Source: an uncultured Oscillospiraceae bacterium (lineage in GTDB: Bacteria; Bacillota; Clostridia; Oscillospirales; Oscillospiraceae). Taken from it: a stretch of DNA of 64,000 nucleotides. The notes below the pieces were generated by a model. It saw nothing but the letters and a program-made list of their open reading frames with translations, ran no database searches and had not been told where the DNA came from. The first letter of the stretch is position 1. The number at the start of each line of letters is the position of its first letter. This document shows, one piece after another, positions 36,101 through 43,279 of this stretch. The stretch spans positions 6,729-70,728 of the forward strand of contig CAKUPH010000002.1 of assembly GCA_934675115.1 (NCBI GenBank), written 5' to 3'. The position numbers and the translations under genes are program-made.

Positions 36101-37790
36101 GTGCAGCAGATGCGATGCGAAGGATGTGCAGGAGATCCCCGCCACGGGCCACACAGAAGTGACCGACCCGGCAGTCGAGCCGACCTGCACGGAACCGGGC
36201 AAGACCGAGGGCAAGCACTGCTCTGTCTGCAACGAAATTCTGGTGGAACAGACCGTGATCCCCGCCACGGGCCACACTCCGGCGACTGCCGTCAAGGAAA
36301 ACGAAGTTCCCGCGACCTGCACCACTGACGGCACCTACGACGAAGTGGTGTACTGCTCTGCCTGCCGGACGGAACTCAGCCGCGAGAAGAAGACCATCGA
36401 GAAGCTGGGCCACAGCTTCACGAACTACGTGTCCGACAACAACGCGACCTGCACGGAAGACGGCACCAAGACGGCGAAGTGCGTCCGCTGCGACGCGACG
36501 GACACAGTGACGGATACCGGCAGCGCCACGGGCCACAGCTTTGGCGCGAAGGCGTCTGACAAGCTGGCGAGTGCTGCAACCTGTACGGAAGCCGCAAAGT
36601 ACTATGTGCAGTGCGATAATTGCGACGCCGTGAGCGAAACCGAGACGGTTACGGTTGGTGCCCCTAACGGCCATGACTGGAAAGAAGCGACCTGCACCGT
36701 GCCTAAGACGTGCAGGACCTGCGATGCGACTGAAGGTAACGCTCTGGGCCACGATTTCGGCGACTACGAAGTGACCACCCCCGCGACCTGCACGGAGAAG
36801 GGTGAAAAGACCGCAACGTGCAGCAGATGCGATGCGAAGGATGTGCAGGAGATCCCCGCCACGGGCCACACAGAAGTGACCGACCCGGCAGTCGAGCCGA
36901 CCTGCACGGAACCGGGCAAGACCGAGGGCAAGCACTGCTCTGTCTGCAACGAAATTCTGGTGGAACAGACCGTGATCCCCGCCAAGGGCCACACCCCCGG
37001 AACCGCTACCCGCGAGAACGAGACAGCCGCCACCTGCACCGCCGACGGCTCCTACGACGAAGTGGTGTATTGCTCCGTCTGCAATACGGAGATCAGCCGC
37101 AATCACAAGACCACCGCGAAGACCGGCCACAGCTTCGGCGGCAACCTCGAGTACTGCGCCAACGGCTGCGGCACGAAGAACCCCGGCTACGTTCCGCCCT
37201 ATCAGCCGCCGTACATCCCGCCGGTGGATCCCGTCCAGCCGCCTGAGCCGGAAGAGCCCGAAAATCCCTTCACCGACGTGGGCGAGGATGATTTCTTCTT
37301 TGATCCGGTGATCTGGGCCGTGGGCGAGGGCATCACCTCCGGCGCCGGAGACGGTAAATTTGACCCCTACGGCATCTGCACACGGGCCCAGATGGTGACC
37401 TTTCTCTGGCGTGCGGCGGGCAAGCCGGAGCCGGTGAGCGCAGTCAACCCCTTCACCGACGTGGCGGAGAGCGCCTACTATTACAAGGCCGTGCTGTGGG
37501 CGGTGGAAAAGGGCATCACCAAGGGTACCAGAGCCACGACCTTCAGCCCGGACGACACCTGCACCCGCGCACAGGCGATGACCTTCCTGTATCGTCTGGC
37601 CGGTATGCCGGAGACGGACGGAACTGCTCCCTTTAATGACGTAAACGAGACAGCATATTATTATGATGCCGTGATCTGGGGCGTCGCGGGAAAAATCACG
37701 ACGGGAACGAGCACCACCACATTCTCGCCGGATGATCTCTGCACCCGCGGCCAGATCGTGACCTTCCTCTACCGTTATCTTGTGAAGTGA
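33120..37790 (+). CDS. Giant SLH surface protein with GLUG and Cys-rich repeats
   Basis: A 1556-aa exported cell-surface protein. In order: signal peptide (1-25); GLUG-like repeats (about 80-400, GG(I/V)AGY patterns); a Big_2-like Ig domain (about 425-525); a beta-helix/carbohydrate-binding-like region (about 575-810); Cys-rich repeats with CxxC pairs of the TC...G....C..C type (about 815-1355); a Pro-rich linker; and three SLH domains (about 1382-1556, NPFTDV / [12 protein letters not shown]) that bind wall polymer. ATG 33120 follows GTGAGGTG. Residues 870-1049 and 1109-1288 are encoded by a perfect DNA duplication. The GLUG part is less G+C-rich than the rest, suggesting mosaic origin. Likely an adhesin. 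Confidence 0.88.
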   Translation: MKCRKWLGLLLAAVLCVAALPMAANAASASPFDGGSGTVADPYLISTKEQLNEVRNYLSASFKMTADIEFTDADFSPGGDFYNSGKGWKPIGVNENNTFTGTFDGDGHMISGLTCGAWYFTGLFGYAEKASIMNLNMDDVSISGKDAVGAIVGYLRRGSISGCTVYGGSISGQSWVGGVVGYAYVYEGTISNCGNMAQVRGKSPVGGIAGYIYCVNDDGTSTCFNTGAVTANVGTENITCIAGGIAGDVYGYVEKCYNTGAVTVEAGSNTATNAAGGIAGSAGRYVLNGVARPCKIINCYNAGAIENTYSSGAAGGVAGYAIELTIDYCYNVGTVTGGKLAFLEFYGEHGAIAGESGILTGCYYMDNATPDVGTSTSFTTKATMCSSDEMMRQSTFLAFDFNEIWTMAGNADYPYPELQANPMTSVAKTLTGITIEGASEAEIPAEGSTTVKLTAAGSYTSQYGASSKDLTNSAIWSVVDTPAGISVNKGVVTIASSAAAGDITVNAAYNGKSATHTITLTGPCASGQHNFGEYTVVTLPTATAKGKETGTCSVCGATVTRSIPASAEAAVTVGGVKLTKDAPYYVNGNNKALTADELTGGAYNAYYDAASRTLTLNGLEIDNYNGNGIDADGALTLVLKGTNSIKLWCSWNDTRNYNKGIRTNTLVIQGDGSLSFDLGSNQAFRGSCIYNGINVDELYMKSGNVTVAYSYNAGVFAEELQISGGSLTVAGPGSHAFSARHIVIAGGTLTGYTTASISHSDWSEACHAVSSQPEFSGCGTYMIMAGNKKDGEEAVSVSRDDTLTRYRYLQITAKNVSHTPVTDPAVAATCTATGLTEGQHCAGCGAILTPRTAVNALGHTYGEYVSNNDATCTEDGTKTAKCVRCDATDTVTDTGSATGHSFGAKASDKLASAATCTEAAKYYVQCDNCDAVSETETVTVGAPNGHDWKEATCTVPKTCRTCDATEGNALGHDFGDYEVTTPATCTEKGEKTATCSRCDAKDVQEIPATGHTEVTDPAVEPTCTEPGKTEGKHCSVCNEILVEQTVIPATGHTPATAVKENEVPATCTTDGTYDEVVYCSACRTELSREKKTIEKLGHSFTNYVSDNNATCTEDGTKTAKCVRCDATDTVTDTGSATGHSFGAKASDKLASAATCTEAAKYYVQCDNCDAVSETETVTVGAPNGHDWKEATCTVPKTCRTCDATEGNALGHDFGDYEVTTPATCTEKGEKTATCSRCDAKDVQEIPATGHTEVTDPAVEPTCTEPGKTEGKHCSVCNEILVEQTVIPAKGHTPGTATRENETAATCTADGSYDEVVYCSVCNTEISRNHKTTAKTGHSFGGNLEYCANGCGTKNPGYVPPYQPPYIPPVDPVQPPEPEEPENPFTDVGEDDFFFDPVIWAVGEGITSGAGDGKFDPYGICTRAQMVTFLWRAAGKPEPVSAVNPFTDVAESAYYYKAVLWAVEKGITKGTRATTFSPDDTCTRAQAMTFLYRLAGMPETDGTAPFNDVNETAYYYDAVIWGVAGKITTGTSTTTFSPDDLCTRGQIVTFLYRYLVK
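35727..36267 (+). repeat. 541-bp direct repeat, copy 1
   Basis: By eye identical to 36444-36984 over 541 bp, offset 717 bp, with 176 bp of unique coding sequence between. The unit encodes Cys-rich repeat modules and is in frame, so copy number could change by recombination. Confidence 0.9.
36444..36984 (+). repeat. 541-bp direct repeat, copy 2
   Basis: Second copy of the repeat at 35727-36267. The first difference after it is C to A at 36985 relative to 36268. Confidence 0.9.
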
Positions 37791-37800
37791 GTGAATCGAA

Positions 37801-37839
37801 AAACCCCCGGGAGCTGATGTTCAGCTCCCGGGGGTTTTT
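37801..37839. terminator. Strong terminator between convergent genes
   Basis: AAACCCCCGGGAGCTGA / TCAGCTCCCGGGGGTTT with TGT loop, then TTG; symmetric A/T flanks. Confidence 0.93.
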
Positions 37840-37841
37840 GT

Positions 37842-38093
37842 TTAGAGAGGCCGATCCGGCTCTGCCGGATTTGCGCGGCCCATAGGGCGGGACTGATCCG
37901 GCCGGGTGCCCAGCAGGTAATCCGCCGAAATATTATAGAGCTTGCACAGGGTGATGAGATGGCGGACGGGCAGTTCGTTTGCGCCGCGCTCGTAGCGGGC
38001 GTACATGGTCTGGGAGGTCCCCAGCGCCTGCGCCACCTGCTGCTGGGTCAGGTCGTTGTCCTCCCGGAGGGCGCGAAGCCGGTACAGATTCAT
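37842..38093 (-). CDS. XRE-family transcriptional regulator
   Basis: An 83-aa Cro/C1-type helix-turn-helix protein. LTQQQVAQALGTSQTMYARYERGANELP is the HTH with recognition helix, followed by LITLCKLYNISADYLLG, the typical tail. The start at 38093 (NLYRLRALREDN) fits homologues; an upstream in-frame ATG would lie at or before the transcript start. The ribosome site is weak (GTGGTG). Divergent from the zinc-ribbon gene, with two operator dyads in the shared promoter, so it probably represses both. Confidence 0.85.
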   Translation of the reverse strand: MNLYRLRALREDNDLTQQQVAQALGTSQTMYARYERGANELPVRHLITLCKLYNISADYLLGTRPDQSRPMGRANPAEPDRPL

Positions 38094-38143
38094 AGCACCA
38101 CAACTTTCTTCAAGGCTGATATGCAGTGCCGCAATCATATAAT

Positions 38144-38189
38144 AGTAAAGATATTTACTGTTGACTCTAGTAAATATCTTTACTATAAT
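38144..38189. promoter_or_regulatory. Divergent promoter with two mirrored operators
   Basis: AGTAAAGATATTTACT (38144-38159) and AGTAAATATCTTTACT (38169-38184) are exact reverse complements of each other, and each is itself a near-palindrome. On the plus strand TTGACT (38161-38166), 17 bases, TATAAT (38184-38189) is a strong promoter overlapping the second operator. TATTAT on the minus strand (about 38140-38146) abuts the first. Confidence 0.75.
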
Positions 38190-38215
38190 AAGAAAAAAGA
38201 AAGCGGGGGATGAAT

Positions 38216-38578
38216 ATGATATGTCCGAAATGCGGGCAAAATATTCCGGAGGACGCGCGTTTTTGCCCAAACTGCGGGGAAAACGCCGGGCCGGATGAGC
38301 AGAAGCCGAAGCCGCAGGCGGCCCCGTCCTATAATGTGCTGGCCATTGCCGGGCTTGTGGTGTCGTGTGCGTCGCTGCTGTTCGGGTTCGGCGGGCTCAC
38401 GGGGCTTGCGGGCGTGATTTTGTCCGTTATCGGCTACCGGCAGGTACAGCAGACCGGGGAGAAGGGAAAGCCGCTGGCGCTGATCGGTATCATTCTCGGC
38501 GGTTGTTCGGCGGTGTATTCGCTGATCGCGCTGCTGTTTTTGGCGAAAGCAGTCGGATTTCTGCGGATGCTTTACTAA
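38216..38578 (+). CDS. Zinc-ribbon DUF4190-type membrane protein
   Basis: A 120-aa protein with an N-terminal zinc ribbon (CPKCG...CPNCG, residues 3-25), a Pro/Lys linker, and two glycine-rich membrane helices (about 43-66 and 86-112) separated by GYRQVQQTGEKGKPLALIG, the DUF4190 pattern. Role unknown, perhaps envelope stress. ATG 38216 is better spaced from GCGGGGG than ATG 38210. Likely controlled by the divergent XRE regulator. Confidence 0.75.
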   Translation: MICPKCGQNIPEDARFCPNCGENAGPDEQKPKPQAAPSYNVLAIAGLVVSCASLLFGFGGLTGLAGVILSVIGYRQVQQTGEKGKPLALIGIILGGCSAVYSLIALLFLAKAVGFLRMLY

Positions 38579-38594
38579 GAGCTTTGACTACATA

Positions 38595-38646
38595 GCGCAA
38601 AAGAGAGGAAGCCGGCTTTCCAGCTTCCTCTCTTTTGCGCTTTTTT
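38595..38646 (+). terminator. Very strong Rho-independent terminator
   Basis: An 18-bp perfect stem (GCGCAAAAGAGAGGAAGC and its complement) with a 10-base loop, then TTTTTT. Confidence 0.95.
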
Positions 38647-38679
38647 CAGTGCCTTTTTAAAGAATTTTGAAATTTGCTA

Positions 38680-38708
38680 TTGACAACACATGTGTTTTTG
38701 TATATACT
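38680..38708 (+). promoter_or_regulatory. Consensus promoter containing palindromic operator
   Basis: TTGACA (38680-38685), 17 bases, TATACT (38703-38708). The perfect palindrome AACACATGTGTT (38685-38696) fills the spacer next to the -35, a classic repressor site position. Confidence 0.75.
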
Positions 38709-38760
38709 AAATCACGTAGATGAAAACGGCTATATGAAAACTTGAAAGGAGATATTTATC

Positions 38761-39165
38761 ATGAAAGCTGTCTACAACGATTTTCTTTCTTCCAATCCGA
38801 ACTGCTCCAAATTTTCTTCTAACAAAGACGCGATCACGATCTTCGATTTTCTCAATCAGGATGATACGATCATCAAGATGATCGACTACTGCGAAATGGG
38901 AAAGCCTGCGCTTGCTGCGTGTGTTTCAGATCTCGAAGCGCTTGTTGACCAGATGCCCCAGCCCACCGTAGATCTGTCTGACAGCTTTACCCGCACTGCA
39001 ATCGGCCGTATGGTCAAAGCCATTCTTGACCCGTTTGGTTATCGCCCGACCGTTCAAAAATCTTTCCCCAAAACAGGCGATATTAAGTATTTTTCTTCTG
39101 CCTCCTGCTATCGCTTGACGGGGCCCGCAACCATGAAGGTCGCAAAATTTATCACGGAGGTGTAA
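38761..39165 (+). CDS. Hypothetical protein (134 aa), lower-GC, regulated
   Basis: I do not recognise the family. It is soluble with no signal or membrane segment. The N-terminal 70 residues are helical and acidic; the C-terminus has MVKAILDPFGYRPT and YFSSASCYRLTGPATMKVAKF. It uses A/T-ending codons (TCTTCT, ATT, TTT) far more than its neighbours, suggesting acquisition. AAAGGAGAT precedes the ATG. A near-perfect promoter with an operator drives it. No clear terminator follows on the plus strand before 39300. Confidence 0.7.
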   Translation: MKAVYNDFLSSNPNCSKFSSNKDAITIFDFLNQDDTIIKMIDYCEMGKPALAACVSDLEALVDQMPQPTVDLSDSFTRTAIGRMVKAILDPFGYRPTVQKSFPKTGDIKYFSSASCYRLTGPATMKVAKFITEV

Positions 39166-39308
39166 ACATCCACCTTTTTATCCAGCGTTACTCCCCACAA
39201 AGTGTAAAAAGAGAAACATCCACATTGCTGACTTCCAATTTGACTCTTTTATAGAGCAAAAAATAAGCGGGTATTCCGCAAATCTTCCACTCATGGCGGC
39301 GGAGAGCG

Positions 39309-39343
39309 CAAAAAAGGGGAAGCTGATTTCTCAGCTTCCCCTT
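39309..39343 (-). terminator. Terminator of the perR-rubrerythrin operon
   Basis: AAGGGGAAGCTGA / TCAGCTTCCCCTT with TTTC loop and six A upstream on the plus strand, giving a U-tract on the minus transcript. Confidence 0.85.
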
Positions 39344-39374
39344 AAAAATCTCTTGATTTTTCAGCGCCTTCGGC

Positions 39375-39962
39375 TTACTTGAAGTATCTCTCAAGCAGGC
39401 CCTTGAGCGCCTTGCCATGACGAGCCTCGTCGCGGGCCATCTCATGGACGGTATCGTGGATAGCGTCCAGGCCGTTCTTCTTGGCGCACATGGCCAGATC
39501 CACCTTGCCCTGAGTGGCGCCGAACTCGCAGTCCACCCGCCAGGCCAGATTATCCTTGGTGCTGGCCTTCATGTTGGGCTCCAGCTCGGTGCCCAGCAGC
39601 TCGGCGAACTTGGCGGCGTGCTCGGCCTCCTCGTAGGCGGCCTTCTCCCAGTACAGGCCGATCTCGGGGTAGCCCTCCCGGTGGGCGATGCGGGCCATGC
39701 ACAGATACATGCCGACCTCGCTGCACTCGCCGGTGAAGTTGGCCTTCAGCTGCTCCAGAATATACGCCTTGTCCTCGTCGCTGATGTCGGCGTTGTTCTT
39801 GACGGTCTTGTCGTAGATGCCGTACTCATGCTCGGCGGCCAGCTTCATATCGCCGTCCTGCTCGATGAACTTGGAGCCGGGGATGTGGCACACGGGGCAC
39901 TCGGTGGGGGGATTTTCGCCTTCGTGAACATAACCGCAGACGGGGCAAATCCATTTCTTCAT
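39375..39962 (-). CDS. Reverse-type rubrerythrin / NADH peroxidase
   Basis: A 195-aa diiron peroxidase for H2O2 removal in anaerobes. The rubredoxin domain comes first (CPVCGYVHEG...CPVCH, residues 6-25), the reverse of classical rubrerythrin and as in clostridial NADH peroxidases. It is followed by a four-helix bundle with the iron ligands in ECSEVGMY, EEAEHAAKF and EMARDEARHGKAL. It lies 30 bases downstream of the perR-like gene on the same strand, so it is probably in its operon and derepressed by peroxide. Confidence 0.93.
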   Translation of the reverse strand: MKKWICPVCGYVHEGENPPTECPVCHIPGSKFIEQDGDMKLAAEHEYGIYDKTVKNNADISDEDKAYILEQLKANFTGECSEVGMYLCMARIAHREGYPEIGLYWEKAAYEEAEHAAKFAELLGTELEPNMKASTKDNLAWRVDCEFGATQGKVDLAMCAKKNGLDAIHDTVHEMARDEARHGKALKGLLERYFK

Positions 39963-39992
39963 AATAATCTCTTCCTTCCAAAAAATAATGTT

Positions 39993-40388
39993 TTAATTGT
40001 GTTCTGAATTTCTGCAGTCTTTGCAGAGCCCGAAAATGTGCAGCTCGTAGGACTGTTCCACGAAGCCGTACTCTTCGCCCAGCGGGGCGATGGTCTCTTC
40101 TGACACGCAGTTGGGCAGGTCGATGACCGCACCGCAGCGGTTGCAGACAAAGTGGGAATGGGGGGCAGTGCAGGCGTCGAACCGCTCCTGCCCGCGGACC
40201 ACGCCAACCGATTTGATCAGCCCTTCTTCGCTGAGTTGGTTCAGATTGCGGTAGACGGTGCCGAGGCTGACGTCGGGGAACTGCTCCCGCATCCGCTGAT
40301 ATACCCAATCAGCAGAGGGGTGGCAGGTGGTGCCGCGCATCAGCTCCAGCATGGCGTCGCGCTTTTTGCTGCGCCGGACAATGGGCAT
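39993..40388 (-). CDS. perR: PerR-like Fur-family peroxide regulator
   Basis: A 131-aa metal-dependent repressor. The winged helix is CHPSADWVYQRMREQFPDVS followed by LGTVYRNLNQL. The metal site segment is RFDACTAPHSHFVC, and structural zinc is bound by CNRC and CKDC. Pairing with a rubrerythrin favours PerR over Fur or Zur. The start at 40388 follows GAGGTGA; the longer frame upstream would run through the promoter. Confidence 0.85.
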   Translation of the reverse strand: MPIVRRSKKRDAMLELMRGTTCHPSADWVYQRMREQFPDVSLGTVYRNLNQLSEEGLIKSVGVVRGQERFDACTAPHSHFVCNRCGAVIDLPNCVSEETIAPLGEEYGFVEQSYELHIFGLCKDCRNSEHN

Positions 40389-40420
40389 TGGCTTCACCTC
40401 GCTTGAGTCTGTGAAATCAG

Positions 40421-40469
40421 TAATTAGATTTACTATTGTTAATATAGCAGGCGCCGCTCCGTTTGTCAA
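40421..40469 (-). promoter_or_regulatory. Promoter of perR with possible PerR box
   Basis: On the minus strand TTGACA (40464-40469), 17 bases, TATATT (40441-40446). Just downstream lies AT-rich AACAATAGTAAATCTAATTA, a poor match to the PerR box but suitably placed for autoregulation. Confidence 0.65.
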
Positions 40470-40494
40470 CACCTAAATAAGAATTTTTACAAAA

Positions 40495-40534
40495 AAGAAG
40501 ATCCGGAACGGGCCGTCAGACCTGTTCCGGATCT
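40495..40534 (-). terminator. Orphan minus-strand terminator hairpin
   Basis: AGATCCGGAAC pairs with GTTCCGGATCT across an 18-base loop, and only the minus strand has a T-tract (CTTCTTTTTTG). No minus-strand gene lies immediately to the right, so it may be left from a deleted gene or stop antisense transcription. Confidence 0.5.
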
Positions 40535-40675
40535 TGCATGAGGGGCACGTGCAAAGACTTGAACAGGACAAGTATACCGTTTTATTCTGAAATGAGCCTG
40601 AAATTTCAGAAAAATACTTTCTTTTTTTCCCGGATGATGTAAAATAATCGAAAAACCCGCTGAGGAGGCCCGCCC

Positions 40676-41902
40676 ATGCTCAGGCAGCTGCGCCGGAAGT
40701 TCATATGGATCAACATGGCGCTGGTGGCGCTGGTGCTGCTGGCGGTGACGGCGGTGCAGGTGTTCACCGTCTGGCGGCAGGCGGGGGCGGAGACCGACGC
40801 CGCCCTCCGGCGGGCGGTGATGTGGGAGACGGGGGCGGACCGCTGGCAGATCGGCGGCCGGGGGGATCAGTCCATGGTGCCCACCTTCTGCGTTGTCCTC
40901 GATATGAGCGGCGACATCCGCATGACCATGGACAACTATGTGGAGATTTCCACCGACACCCTCACCGCCGCGGTGTCCGCCGCCCTGAACGGGGAGGAGG
41001 ACACGGGCCGCATCCCGTCGCTGGGCCTGCGGTATCTGCGGATGTTCACCGGGGTGAGCATTCGGCTGGCCTTCGCGGACACCAGCTGGCAGCGCGGGCA
41101 GGTCCGCCATCAGGCGGCGGTGTCCCTGCTCATCATGGCGGCGGCGCTGGCGGTGTTTTTTCTCATCAGCCTGTTCCTGTCCCGCTGGGCCCTGCGCCCG
41201 GTGGAGCGTAGCTGGAAGCAGCAGCAGCAGTTCGTGGCCGACGCGTCCCACGAGCTGAAAACGCCGCTGACCGTCCTGCTGGCCGACGCGGACATCCTGC
41301 TCGCCCACCCGGACGACACCATCGCCAGCCAGCGCAAGTGGGTGGAATACATGCAGGACGAGGCGGGCCGGATGCGGGAGCTGGTAGAGGATATGCTTTT
41401 TCTCGCCCGCAGCGACAGTTCTTCCGACCGGGAGCAGATCCGCCAGACCGTGGCCCTGTCCGACCTGTGCTCCAACTGCCTGCTGTCCTTCGAGCCGGTG
41501 GCCTTCGAGCGGGGGGCGCGGCTCACCGACGCGGTGGAGCCGGACGTGACCGTTCTGGGCGACGAGAGCCAGCTCCGGCGGCTCATCGCCATCCTGCTGG
41601 ACAATGCCTGCAAATACTGCGGGGAACAGGGCACCGTGACCCTCACTCTCCGCCGGGAGGGGAGCCGGGCGGTGCTGTCCGTCCGGAACACCGGCGACCC
41701 CATCCCGCCGGAGGCCCTGCCCCACCTGTTCGAGCGCTTTTACCGGGCGGACTCCGCCCGGGCCAGAGATACCGGCGGCTGCGGCCTTGGCCTTGCCATC
41801 GCCGCCGCCATCGCCGAAAGCCACAAGGGAAAGATCTCCGCCGCCAGCACCGCGGCGGAGGGGACGACGTTCACCGTCACCCTGCCGGCGGAGCACGGCT
41901 GA
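40676..41902 (+). CDS. Sensor histidine kinase (orphan)
   Basis: A 408-aa membrane kinase. One helix at about residues 13-31, an extracellular sensor region of about 110 residues without a known domain, a second helix at 143-165, then HisKA with FVADASHELKTPLTVLLA (phospho-His) and HATPase with LLDNACKYCG (N box), GGCGLGLAIAAAIAESH (G box). GAGGAGG precedes the ATG. No response regulator is adjacent on either side, unusual for this class. It could partner a distant regulator, perhaps one controlling the BceAB-type exporter at 9.3 kb. Confidence 0.92.
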   Translation: MLRQLRRKFIWINMALVALVLLAVTAVQVFTVWRQAGAETDAALRRAVMWETGADRWQIGGRGDQSMVPTFCVVLDMSGDIRMTMDNYVEISTDTLTAAVSAALNGEEDTGRIPSLGLRYLRMFTGVSIRLAFADTSWQRGQVRHQAAVSLLIMAAALAVFFLISLFLSRWALRPVERSWKQQQQFVADASHELKTPLTVLLADADILLAHPDDTIASQRKWVEYMQDEAGRMRELVEDMLFLARSDSSSDREQIRQTVALSDLCSNCLLSFEPVAFERGARLTDAVEPDVTVLGDESQLRRLIAILLDNACKYCGEQGTVTLTLRREGSRAVLSVRNTGDPIPPEALPHLFERFYRADSARARDTGGCGLGLAIAAAIAESHKGKISAASTAAEGTTFTVTLPAEHG

Positions 41903-41996
41903 CAGAGGAGAATGCACTCCGCACAAACAAAACGCCCCGCTCGCATTGCTATTATAATTCCTTCTTTATCTCTTAGCTTTTGTTTTGACATAGGAA

Positions 41997-42033
41997 CGCC
42001 CCCTATGTAGCTTATTTTCCTACATAGGGGGCG
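41997..42033. terminator. Bidirectional terminator
   Basis: CGCCCCCTATGTAG / CTACATAGGGGGCG, 14-bp perfect stem with a 9-base loop, between the kinase and the convergent LysR gene. Confidence 0.88.
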
Positions 42034-42122
42034 CTTTGTCTTATTGTCCGTTTTTACTGGTTCAGTTCACTAAGCCGGTGGGTATCTATTATTCACATAT
42101 GATCTGGCCTCCCTTGGGCGGC

Positions 42123-43046
42123 TCAACAACCCACGGAATCCAGATACTGCTTCTGGAGCTCTCCCTGGGCGGTGAAATAGTCCACTGTAAAATCGTACAG
42201 CTCCTGTACCGCGCGGGAAAAGTAATGCCCCTGTCGGCTGACCACGCCGATGCACCGGACCGGGCGGTCCGCCCGGATGGGCAGGGCACGGATCCGGTCA
42301 TCCGTACCGGGGAAAAGCATGGAGGCACTGTTGAAGCTCACTACCATGACGCCCTGACCTGCGGAGACCATATTCACCGCCACGCTGAATTCATTGGTCT
42401 CAATGGTGCTGCCGGGGCGGGACCCGCCGGGAACAGCGACACCGTATTCCTGCTCCTCCTTATCATTGAAGCGCTGACGGATAAAGCGCTCTCCCTCCAA
42501 CTGGGCCATTTCCACATAGGGCTGCGCGGCAAGGGGATGATCCGGCGGCAGGAGCACAAAGGGCTGCTCCGCAAGCAGCTGGCGGTACACCAGCCCGTTT
42601 CCCCTGATCTCCCGGGTACACACGGCAAAATCCACTACGCCCTTATACAGGTCATCCACGATGATGGCGTCATGGTGGATAAAATACTCCAGCTTCATCG
42701 GCTTGTGGCTCTTGAAAAACTCATAGAACAGTGTCGAGCACAGCCCCAGCGAAGTGCCGTACACCGTAGCCCGCCGCTCCCGGTCGCCCCGCATATCGCT
42801 GAGCTGGCTGATTGCTTCATTCAGCTCCTGAAACGCCAGACCAGTACGGCGCATGAGCACCCGTCCGGCCTCCGTGAGCACCACACGGCCGCCAAGGCGG
42901 TCAAAAAGGGCGATCCCCAGTTCCTCCTCCAGTTTGCGTATGGCTACGCTCACCGCGGGCTGGGACACGTGCATCTCCGCTGCGGCCCGGGTGATGTTCT
43001 GTGTTCTGGCTGCCGCCGCAAAGTATTCCAGCTGCTGAATATCCAT
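42123..43046 (-). CDS. LysR-family transcriptional regulator
   Basis: A 307-aa full-length LysR protein. The N-terminal HTH is QLEYFAAAARTQNITRAAAE, then QPAVSVAIRKLEEEL; the effector domain follows from about residue 90. It is divergent from the flavoprotein-PrpD-transporter run with a 230-base AT-rich gap holding the likely binding sites, the standard arrangement for a regulator of the neighbouring catabolic operon. The inducer is probably the imported carboxylate (inference). Confidence 0.92.
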   Translation of the reverse strand: MDIQQLEYFAAAARTQNITRAAAEMHVSQPAVSVAIRKLEEELGIALFDRLGGRVVLTEAGRVLMRRTGLAFQELNEAISQLSDMRGDRERRATVYGTSLGLCSTLFYEFFKSHKPMKLEYFIHHDAIIVDDLYKGVVDFAVCTREIRGNGLVYRQLLAEQPFVLLPPDHPLAAQPYVEMAQLEGERFIRQRFNDKEEQEYGVAVPGGSRPGSTIETNEFSVAVNMVSAGQGVMVVSFNSASMLFPGTDDRIRALPIRADRPVRCIGVVSRQGHYFSRAVQELYDFTVDYFTAQGELQKQYLDSVGC

Positions 43047-43279
43047 ACAGTTCCGCCCCTCCCGGCATCAAATATCACCGTACATCGCTTTGCGTTTTTC
43101 GATGGATTCCATTATAATCATCCTCAGTATATTTGAAAAGCCCTCGCAGACCATAATTTCTGTTTATGGTATTATGTCCAAACGATATTGGATTTCTATA
43201 TGGATGTATGTGATAATCAAATCACCGGACCAACGGAAATTTTCGTTATTTCGTCAAAAATCCAATGGAGGTGGTTTGC

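Noticed and set aside
35391-37130. A 579-codon minus-strand frame with internal repeats
   Set aside because: Its repeats are simply the antisense of the duplicated Cys-rich modules of the surface protein.
35700-37130. Possible CRISPR-like repeats
   Set aside because: Repeats are long, coding and in frame within the SLH protein; no short palindromic repeats with unique spacers and no cas genes.
40535-40675. Response regulator gene for the orphan kinase
   Set aside because: Only 140 noncoding bases separate the hairpin from the kinase start; no coding sequence.
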